From Apostichopus japonicus (taxonomy: Eukaryota; Echinodermata; Holothuroidea; Aspidochirotida; Stichopodidae), in NCBI RefSeq assembly GCF_037975245.1, contig NC_092580.1:5990501-6054500 (forward strand): DNA of 64,000 bases. Direction: 5' to 3'. The first letter of the stretch is position 1. Each line of letters opens with the position of its first letter. Shown piece after piece: positions 12,101 to 20,925 of the stretch. The position numbers and the translations under genes were made by a program. The notes under the pieces are model-generated. The model ran no database searches. It was not told the origin of the DNA and worked only from the letters and a program-made list of their open reading frames with translations.

Positions 12101-14629
12101 TATGTCACATTGAAGTAAGAGCTGACGATAAGTATCTCCTGGTACTTAAACAACATCTCGATACCGGCGCATACTTTATTGAGCTCTGGCATTTGCTCAC
12201 AGGCCGTCACCATGCCATCAAAATCAACCAGGAGGGTGAGATTAAATGTGCTACATTGACAGAGCAAAATATGGTGATAATGGCAGGAGATCAAAGTGGC
12301 ATATTACTCTGTGATAGGAATGGGAATCAGATACCTATGAAGGGTAACAAGGGTCACCAGAAGATGATGGGTGTGGTTGAACTGTTGGTACTGAGTCACG
12401 ATGAAGAACTACTAGCATCCAAGACTTCAACACCAAAGGTTCACGTCTGGAGTCTCAAGAAGCATCAAATTCTACAGACACTAGATGAGGTCAGTTTCAT
12501 CCTCTCAAACTTAAGACACCTAGCCTTTCCTTCTTGATACATGTTTAATATTGCACCTGATAGAAATGCAGTGCATTGATTGAACTGCAGCTTCAGTCAG
12601 CATCTGTAAAATGCAGACAGTTTTGCCGGGATATGAAAAGTGTGCACTCCAGTGTAAAAACATAGCTTTGTGCTTAATATGTGTGATGTGAAAAGAATGC
12701 CTTCAGGCAAACTGATGTGCTATTTAAAGAGTTTTACACCTCCGCTAAATATGCACTTTCTTTTAGGAGGTTAATTTTAAGTGTTTATCAGTTCTTCCTC
12801 ATATTGTGGTGATTTAAACAGAAGATATAGTGCACAGTCACTTAGAAGTATTTGGAAATTGCTGGTATGCAGAGTTTGCATGTACTATTTGATAGAATTG
12901 TTATCAAAATTTGGATAAATTGTCATTAAATATTGTCATTTGGATAAATTGTCCAAAAAAAAATGTCATTAATTTCCCTTGGACACATATCATTATAGAT
13001 ATTATTCTTTTCTTGTTGAGAACCTTGGGGTTAAAAACTTATACATGTTTCTGTCCCTTCTGTTACTATTACTTGTCATTTAGCTTTTGAAGAAGATCCT
13101 GCTAGGATCGAAACGTCAGGCCAACTTACTTTTACACATTCTCTTACACAGGCTCTCTAGTGGATAAGCAGTTTGCTAACAGTTTTATTTTATTTTGAAA
13201 TTTGAAAACACAGGCATTACATTTCACATTTACTGCAAACGGATAAAAATAGACTGGACGCTATGTTATGATTCTCTCCTGCACCTTATCCTCAAACCAT
13301 TTCATATATTTAGGATCCTGTCAGTTATTATTTTCCTGTTTAATTATAACATTTTCATTAAATGTTGGCACACAACTTTTGCAGACTTTTGTCATTTACC
13401 AGCCTCCAATCAAATGTATTTGTAGTGTATATCGGTGATGTACTGTATGAATATATTGTGGAAAGTAATGTTTTATGCTGACTATCTGTTTTCAGCAATT
13501 ACCTTTGGAACTATGTTTGACATGTTTACATTTAATTTCCCTTCGACACATATCATTATATACATTATTCTTTTCTTGTTGAGAGCCATTGGGTTAAGAA
13601 CTTCAAATTTACCCAGTCGTTGAAAAGAACTAGTAGCCTAGGCCTAACTAAATAGGATATAGCACATCGGCTATTAAGCTGCCATGGCAATGTTCATGCC
13701 ATTAACTCGGTAAGGTCTTTGTGGGTATGATGGAGGTGGTTTTATTTCAAAACCTGCCTCCTGTTTGATCTCTACTAGGGAAATAAATCTAATTTTCTTC
13801 ACTAACTACTTGCCATGTGCTCTGAATAGTTTATTCCTTTATTAGTGACAATACAAGACATGAATGAGCTCTTAAATTCTCTTTCGTAGGTTGGAAATGT
13901 ACGAAGTATGGTATTTACCAAGAGCGGTGAATTCTTAGTCACTGGGGCGAACGACAGGGTAAGTAAAATTGTAATTATTTGTTTCTGTGGTGGATGAGCT
14001 AGGAATTCTCTGGCTCAGGCATTTTTGTTTGTGGTTGCCATGAGATCTTAAAAACTGTTATACCTTTCTATCAGCTATATTTGTGTTTCATTCATTACTC
14101 TTTTACCCACATTCTCCCCCCCCCCCCCCCACACCCCTCAAGTCATAGCACCGATTTCAGTAACAAATAAAGTTCCTGAATGAATAAAGTTCAGGATAGA
14201 CTGGTGCCTTGTGAGCATGCTTGCTTGTGTTTCTCTGTTTGAGTGAATCCACTAATGAATAACACTCTCTATTAAACCTTAATTGTTACATTTTTGCCAT
14301 TTCTTAAACTGACATTTACTGTAGCTTTTTGATAATTTGCAACCTTCTGTTAAATGCCAAAAACAGAAATAACTTTGACTGCAATCAGTGTGTTTCTTTT
14401 GTCTTGTCAGGTTATAAAAGTATGGTCCATCGCACAAGGGACACTGTACAAGTCAATTTACGTGTATGGCAATGTGGTGAAGATGGCTACCAACTCTGAA
14501 ACCATCTTAGCTGCAACTGAAGTTGGACATCTACTGGAGTTGAGCATTCATCGTGGATCTGACTCTAATGAGAAAAGACGAAAGAGCATCATTCATGGCA
14601 GAAAATCTCGACTTTGTTGTCTTGTTTGA
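176..14629 (+). CDS. NACHT and WD-repeat protein, NWD1/NWD2-like, 3' part (12 exons)
   Basis: Coding exons read from splice sites and frame: 176-379, 1707-1818, 2693-2851, 4709-4857, 5628-5866, 6206-6331, 6924-7129, 9596-9862, 10236-10431, 11534-12489, 13890-13958, 14411-14629 (stop TGA). All twelve join in one frame and give about 966 residues; the first exon opens in mid-codon, so the 5' half (including any NACHT ATPase) lies outside the window. The first five exons encode a helical region (for example LPPLIWARLRFELQEYMAER) as expected after a NACHT domain. WD40 repeats begin at the end of exon 5 (LVGHAGNVNKI, then SASEDGTIRIWDL) and run to the C terminus (TGANDRVIKVWSI). Exon 10 is unusually large at 956 bp. 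Family members are cytosolic STAND-type scaffolds; human NWD1 and NWD2 have roughly 1,560-1,740 residues, so a little over half is present. Whether it is NWD1 or NWD2 cannot be decided here. The family call is strong; individual boundaries are good but unproven. Confidence 0.88.
3561..3786. repeat. Local duplication inside an NWD intron
   Basis: Two diverged copies of a roughly 73-bp unit lie at 3561-3633 and 3713-3786. Both contain acaagtttggtgatgtatga and end with gtggggattcccat. They are separated by about 80 bp of AT-rich filler built from taattaagaa motifs. No coding content is seen. Confidence 0.75.
7200..8850. repeat. Probable inserted element in NWD intron 7, rich in TACG/TACGCG words
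   Basis: The intron between 7129 and 9596 holds a block whose composition differs from the flanking intron. Both ends are rich in words such as ctcgtataat, tctacgcgg and tttatacg, with many CpG steps, while neighbouring introns are CpG-poor. The two ends share ctcgtataatc in the same orientation. I found no ORF of recognisable family, no clear terminal inverted repeat and no target-site duplication, so the element class is unknown and the borders are approximate. Confidence 0.35.
8870..8990 (+). repeat. Short tandem repeat, about 44-45 bp, 2.7 copies
   Basis: The word gtatcac recurs at 8870, 8914 and 8959, each followed by a variant of agagacccacttcctatgca. The copies differ by a few substitutions. 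It lies in NWD intron 7, just right of the TACG-rich block. Confidence 0.8.
10619..10745 (+). repeat. Copy A of a dispersed repeat with a hammerhead-like motif (degenerate)
   Basis: The core at 10690-10728 has the order gcct, ctgaaaa, a gatcct/aggatc hairpin, aaaa, cgtc, aggc. Compared with the better copies at 19535-19648, both catalytic-core words are mutated (ctgaaaa for ctgaaga; caaaa for cgaaa). Flanks are shared with the copy near 13083: ttctgttac and acttgtcatt before the core, acttacttttacaca after it. It lies in an NWD intron. Confidence 0.7.
13040..13175 (+). repeat. Copy B of the hammerhead-like dispersed repeat
   Basis: The core at 13083-13121 contains gaagaagatcctgctagg and cgaaacgtcaggcc and is followed by acttacttttacacattc and aggctctctagtgga. 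The right flank also occurs, inverted, at 19500-19535, which shows one repeat family. The first core word is ttgaaga, so the C of the CUGANGA consensus is lost. It lies in an NWD intron. Confidence 0.75.
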
Positions 14630-17600
14630 TTGGTCAGAAATGTAATGTGATTACGATCATAATTTGAGTTATCCTTCTCAACGACAAAGAGGTGTGTATG
14701 ATTTCACAAATGCAAAAACCCATAGCAATATGTTTGGTTTTAAACAAATATAATTTTTTTTACTTAAAGTGTGCAATTTATGATTGTGTCTCTTCCGCAA
14801 TCATGGAGATACAGTATTTAATGTGCAGGGAGGAGTATTTTCATTCTGGTAGCACTGTACATATCATCAATCAATATTTAATGTTATTTTCAGGTTAGCA
14901 GTCTTTAATGATCCATTGCAATTGGACAGTTGTACAGGTACAAACTAGGTAACTGCTAAATTGCAATTTGTCAAGAAAAGTATGTTGAGAAATGAATGAT
15001 ATGTATATGTGATCATCTTCTTCAGCACAACATTTCTGATGGATTGCTCTATAATGGCATTCATTAAACATTTAAAATAATTTTCAGAGTTGGTTTACTT
15101 GGAAATAATTAATCTGGTATAAATGACATCTTGAAGCACTTTTGGAATTGCTCTCTCTCTAATAGTAGTTTTTTAATAACATATAAACCTTATTTGGTTT
15201 TGCAATAATACATCAGTCATAATTGTAAATTAAAAGTGTATTTGTTGAATATGTAAGTATATAAATTTTGTAGCTAAGAAACATTCAATCACATTTTGAA
15301 TTGTGTAAAGCATAGAAAAGAAATGTAAACAATCTTCAGTAGGATATTTTATCAGCTGTTTTGTCCTCATATTAAATTTACTCAGTAAATTTCTACAAGA
15401 ACAAACCAAAAATGCTGCCAATTTATTAACTCTGTCATGGAAATGTTAGTTCAGATAATTCATTTCTTATATATGGCATATCAATAATGGAAAAAGACAT
15501 GTTGACAAGTAACCGTACGTACTTAGACTTGATTGACTTTGATGCCAATTACTGATTCAAAGAAGAAATTGATCTGCAAAGGATTCAAATCTCACTCCTC
15601 ATTGTCCCAAAGAGATTATCCCTTTCATTACTTTCCCATAAAAAAATTAATGAAATAGTAAAATTGTACATTGTATATATTTTTTCTAAAAAATATCAAA
15701 TTTCAGCCACATGTAGGTGGCATGTCATTATCCTTAAGGAACTTTTTTTTTTCTTCTTTTCTTTTCTTATTTCGTTTTCTATCAATTTACAATTGAACTT
15801 ATTGTTGGCAAGTAGAATTAATACCACATGTTTGGATTTTTGGGTACAAAATTATTTCAATATGAAACATTCCATATATTTTTGATCAATTTAATACACT
15901 GAAATTTCCTTGGTTTTTATCAAAGGAATTCTTCCATATTGAGTAGTGCAAGTATTAACAGAACATTTATTATATCTAAGAATCTCTTAACATTGTACAG
16001 CAATATTCAAATATTTATTTGAAAAGGTATTAAGTTTCATCAGAGTATATGATAAGGTTGTATATGTGTAATGTTTATGTTTTTATCCCAGTTAATATCT
16101 TTCTCAAATTAAGCTTTAAGCATAGCGAGATGATCAAAGATTGAAAGGGATCAAGCTTTTTCTTTTCTTAATCAATGCTCCCTTTTCCATTTTATTTCCA
16201 ATTTGTCAAGCAAAGAATTTTCTTTGAAATTCTCAAATTTAAAACTAATATTATTTTCATGTCCTGTATTAAGATCCTTGCCTTTTAAGGAGTCTGATAG
16301 ACAAGACCTGCATGCCATTAATAAGCCATCAAACACATGAAAGATGATGAGGATGAAATGAATCACTTAGATTAACACAGATAATCTGCAAGCAAAAGGA
16401 ATGGCAACAAAATATATATAGGTCAAGTGATGGGGTTTTAATGAAGAGGTTTTAGTTCATTGAAGAATGAGAAATTCTAATTTTTTGTTACTTATTTGCC
16501 ATTTACCTTACGTCAGGACTTCCACAGGCATTGGTATCAGGGTTTGGAGCAAATTTGATGGAAAAATTGATTATAACTAGCTTATTATTATATATTAATA
16601 TTATTTTATACTTTATTTTTTGTATTTCTATCATAGTTTCTGAGATGCAATTAACTTTAATCAAGTAATTTATGGTTATGATCAAGATAGAAGCTTCTTT
16701 GAATCTACCAAAGCAGTTTTTTTACTCTTTTCTTTTGGTTTTGTCAATGATTGAGTTACAGATACAGTAATTATGTTTAAGCAATTTGATTCTTTCACTT
16801 TTCATGTTGAATAATACTCAAAATCTATTTATCAATTTATTCTTCGTTCTATATTTTACAAGAGGTTATGAAAGGAGCTTATATAAGCAAAATTTTGATT
16901 AGAAAATATTTGCAGCTTATGTAAAGAAATAGGAGTTTTGGATTATGTGAGTGTAATTAGTGATTGTTTGCAATCAGTGAAGTTCTTCCCAAATGCTGCT
17001 AATTAAAGACAACTTTTTGTTGGCTTAACATTTTGGAGGTGGCAGTGTTTTATGTGATGCAAATTACCGTTTTAGCATTATTTCAAATTTGTAGGTTTTG
17101 GTTATGAGCACTCTGTGACATGACAATGCATTCAGTAGACTTACCTGCAACTTTAGGCGATTGATTCCTTTGGGTATTACAAAGTTATTAAGAAGTTTAT
17201 GACAGATATTTTTTACCTTTCTTGCTGATCATTGCTGTTAGGGCAGACTCTAAGAAGAATATATGTAAGTGCACAGTAATATTTGAAAAAGAGCTATGTG
17301 TTTATGGAACTATATATTTATGGTAAAAAACATTTGATTTATAAGAAAAGATACAAGGCTGTTACCATAACCACCTTGATGATACTAACTTTTCCTGTGA
17401 TATAACAATCCCTGATTGTTATTCAATTAGGAATGCACTTGCGTAGCTTGGGTATGTCTTGTTACTATGGTATTGCAATATGTGTATATATGTCAAATGT
17501 TGAAATAAATTGAATACTCAGTTTTTTGAGCATTAAAGGTCATCACTATTGACCCCGAATATGCTATTAAGTCAAATCATGGCTACCCTCAAAGTATTTT

Positions 17601-19249
17601 CCTCACTTGGATTTTGAATTGTCTTATTTAACACTTGATATCTGAAAGTTGCTTGGAGATACAGAACCACCAAGAAAATACTTTCAAAACTTTCAGCAAT
17701 TCTTAGCAATATCGATGATCTTTAATGTCTGCCTTTCTGATACCTGAAATAAACTTGCTATCTGTTTGCCGTTCCTTCAAACCATGGAATACGCTATATT
17801 TATTTTTAATGGTGATGACAGTTATGTTTTTTTCATGCTATGACAAACTTTGAACACAATCAATTGTAATATTGTAATAAGAGAATTGATGATATAGTTA
17901 GTTGTTTGGGTTATTGTGATTAAATTGTTTGTTGAAGCAGTCACACGTATTATAATCAAGGTAACCATTGATTGGAATCTCTTCCTTGGTATTAATTATT
18001 TTGAAAGTTGTTCAGTTGCTATAGCAGTCATGGTATCAGTCATACATTGCCAAAGAAATTTACCTTTTTTTTTAAAGCAAATTTTATAAAAGGTTTATGA
18101 CTTGTACATTTTGGAACCAAAGTTAACTTTTCAGGATTGTAATTATAACCTTAAAGTAGCTGGTTATGTTTACAACATCTTCAGATAATACATCAGGACG
18201 AACAAATGTGAATTTATTGCATCAGTGTCATATCAATGTTAAATGGCTTCTCTTCATTATAAACTGAATAAAAGTATTCTTTATGATGGTTTATGGCAGT
18301 CATGATAAAGATAAGTACCCTTTATTCCATACTACATAATTATGCAAATCAATTATAGATGCAATACTCTGTTAGTTTTGATGTTTATAGTAATACCTGT
18401 CCACTGACCTCTTGATTTAGATTTTGCTATTTCCCATTTTAATGTACCTTTCAGAGTTAATTTAACACTTGACTAGTGTTCAAGTAAATGGAATGTGCTT
18501 CTGTCGTAGCTCATACAATATTCTTATAAAGTACTAAGCTCAAAAGTAGTAACATAGATGTAACAAACTAATTACATAACTCACACAACATTTACATACT
18601 AGCATAGGCTTAATAAATATTTAATGTATTATTAATGTAATATATATAAAGCTGATTTGTTAGCTTTATACGTGATATGTGGATGTTCTGTGAGCTATGT
18701 TACTGGTTTGTTACTCACTATGAACAGCATGTTACTGTGTACGTGCAAAATTTTGGGAATGTGTATGAATGTTGTGTGAACAATGGAAGTTGTTTGTTAC
18801 AGTGTATGAAACTGTAGGGTGTTACTGCATGTGAGCTAAAACATTAGTTTGGCCAATGATCCTGTGGGTAGGTTATCGGATGGATGTTTGTAAAGTTATT
18901 TGCCCTCTAAACCATTTTATTTAAATATTAATGAGACCCTCAATAACTTTCCTTTTTTCTCCTTTAGATAGAAGAGTGACCCAGAGGTCATACTGATTAT
19001 CCTTCAAAGTTTAGTACTTATATTACTTCAGCTGGTCGGACTCATGTCATTCGTATTTCATAGTAATTAAAATTGTGACCAAAGATAAATTAAATTAGAT
19101 ATATCTGGCTAGATGTCAGCAAAAAGTGAAATGCTTTCCAACAACCCTCATTAATCCTGGGAGGATGTGCATGTGCTAACTGTACCACCACATATAAATG
19201 ATTAATTTACAGCCAAATGAAAAACAAATCATGAAGCTTTCATTTCCCT
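14630..19249 (+). other. 3' flank of the NWD gene and convergent intergenic DNA
   Basis: No coding exon is seen on either strand. The stretch is very AT-rich and probably begins with a long NWD 3' UTR. Candidate plus-strand AATAAA signals are at 17504-17509 and 18267-18272; no transcript evidence selects between them. Confidence 0.4.
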
Positions 19250-19255
19250 TTTATT
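19250..19255 (-). terminator. Candidate polyadenylation signal for the UXT/MMACHC unit
   Basis: TTTATT on the plus strand reads AATAAA on the minus strand, about 0.9 kb downstream of the MMACHC stop. I saw no closer canonical hexamer between here and 20168. It would leave the hairpin at 19535-19648 inside the 3' UTR. Confidence 0.35.
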
Positions 19256-19534
19256 TCTGTGTAGTATTTCAATTTATACCCTGCACCAAAGTGGATATGC
19301 TCATGACTTGATAATGAATATTCTATCTTCCACTGGCTGACAGCTGTTACATTTATGTTGCCAGATGAAACTTAATTCCTCTCTGAAAAAGAAAGGAACT
19401 TAAATATTGCATGTACATATTACTGTTCATTCACCAATTTTTTGTTATACTAATAACAATTACCTTTCAAAATAAGATAAAACTGTTCGCAAACTGCTTA
19501 GTCCACTAGAGAGCCTGTGTAATAGAATGGGAAA

Positions 19535-19648
19535 GTAAGTTGGCCTGACGTTTCGATCCTAGCAGGATCTTCTTCAGAGGCTGAATGACAAGTGTCATTT
19601 AGCCTCTGAAGAAGATCCTGCTAGGATCGAAACGTCAGGCCAACTTAC
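19535..19648. repeat. Near-perfect palindrome: two inverted copies of the hammerhead-like repeat
   Basis: Left arm 19535-19590 and right arm 19593-19648 are reverse complements over 56 nt with one mismatch and a 2-nt spacer. Each arm carries a 39-nt motif (19543-19581 minus, 19602-19640 plus) with the order gcct, CTGAAGA, A, a gatcct/aggatc hairpin, GAAA, CGTC, aggc. This matches the hammerhead layout (CUGANGA, stem II, GAAA, short ACGU stem III, cleavage after UC, stem I gcct/aggc). One extra A sits before stem II. Hammerheads of this small type are known from Penelope-like elements; assignment to that class is inference. Confidence 0.75.
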
Positions 19649-20168
19649 TTTTACACAACAATTACCTTCAACAGCAAAAAAAATATATAAGATCATTTCA
19701 AGTGCAAAAACAATGAGACTTTAACAAATGCTAAGTATAAAACATTGTACACACCTGGTTGAAGCTTTGCTTTGCTTTCCATTGCAAAACAAACAATGTA
19801 AAGAAATTAGCAGTATAACAATTGAAATCTAATGTGATTCTCAATTACATAATATACAAAGCACGGAAGCTCCACCTTCCCTCCCCTCTACCCCCAATGG
19901 TTAACCCAGTTTGCTCAAAGAGGTGTTCATGATAAACTACTTTATGACTCCAATATTATTTGCAAAGTGAAATAGTCCTAGGTTAATTTAGCATGAACCT
20001 CAACTACTGTTACATTCATGGTTAAAGTTCTCTCTTCTTACTTGTGGCTGTCTAGCTTGACCTGACCCAGAAGTACAAAATGTCTGGGTAGAATTGAATC
20101 TGTAAAAGCTTATTTCCTAAATCATATAATATATGTTTCTGCTTGTGGCTTACAGCCTACAAATGTCT

Positions 20169-20915
20169 TCAGGAGTTGTGATACTGTGCTTGATCAAGTC
20201 CTATCAATGGAAGTCTGGCAGAAGTTGGGAATGTATCAAAATACATCTTGCAAGCCTCTGAATATCTCTTTTTTACAGGAATGACATCTCGGAATGAGTT
20301 TTCCTTCCAGTGGTAGTTGAATTTTTCCAAGAAATCTTGTACTTTAGCATCTGTGTCTAGCAACTTTGCTGGTTCTTTTCTCACCAGATCTGGTACATGG
20401 ACACCCTTGAAGATGATGGCCCCTCTAAATGCAAACCAACCTCCATAATCTGGGTGTAGGGAGGCTCCAAAAATCTTTTTGGAACTTTCCCATGGGTCAA
20501 TGGCACAGTCTTTCCTCCGGTAGTAGTATGCACCCCCTGAAACATGCCCTGCAGTTTGAACCAGTAATTTTGGTCTTCTGTTTGGCAGCAGTTCAAAATC
20601 TTGGATAAATTCCAGTTCCTCCTCAGGAAAGAGTTCCCCAACCTTCTTCATACATGAGAGATTGCATTCATCAATGGGATCTCGACCAATCTTTGTTTGG
20701 TTGTTTTTCAGCTGTTCCACAAAAGGCAAGAAGGCATTTTCGTACATATCTGGAGTGCTTACGATGCAGAATGCCAATGTGTCTGCATGATACTGCAATC
20801 GAAATCCTTGGTCGACAACATCGTTGTACCAACCAACCTTAAATGGATGACAATCAAATCCCAGTGGATTTAGTGCTTGACATACTTTGAGATGAATGGT
20901 ATCATACTTTTCCAT
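20169..20915 (-). CDS. MMACHC: MMACHC, cobalamin trafficking enzyme (cyanocobalamin reductase / alkylcobalamin dealkylase)
   Basis: Intronless ORF of 248 residues. Similarity to vertebrate MMACHC runs the whole length: NPLGFDCHPFKVGWYN (residues 16-31), LAFCIVSTPDMYENAFLPF (47-65), PNRRPKLLVQTAGHVSGGAY (111-130), YGGWFAFRGA (157-166), EKFNYHWKENSFRD (197-210), RYSEACKMYF (217-226). His124-x-x-Gly127 and Arg164 correspond to the HxxG segment and the disease-mutated Arg161 of the human protein. It lacks the proline-rich C-terminal tail of the 282-residue human protein. In this family the cytosolic enzyme removes the upper axial ligand of cobalamin using flavin or glutathione and passes the cofactor to MMADHC. 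The start is secure: ATG with A at -3 and G at +4, aligned with the human N terminus, and the nearest upstream in-frame codon with meaning is a TGA at 20984-20982 with no ATG between. The UXT stop lies 10 nt upstream on the same exon. The vertebrate gene has coding introns; this one has none. Confidence 0.96.
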   Translation of the reverse strand: MEKYDTIHLKVCQALNPLGFDCHPFKVGWYNDVVDQGFRLQYHADTLAFCIVSTPDMYENAFLPFVEQLKNNQTKIGRDPIDECNLSCMKKVGELFPEEELEFIQDFELLPNRRPKLLVQTAGHVSGGAYYYRRKDCAIDPWESSKKIFGASLHPDYGGWFAFRGAIIFKGVHVPDLVRKEPAKLLDTDAKVQDFLEKFNYHWKENSFRDVIPVKKRYSEACKMYFDTFPTSARLPLIGLDQAQYHNS

Positions 20916-20925
20916 GTTTGCCTCT

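Noticed and set aside
20381-20641. Second minus-strand frame and plus-strand frames over MMACHC
   Set aside because: Shadow frames of the MMACHC coding region.
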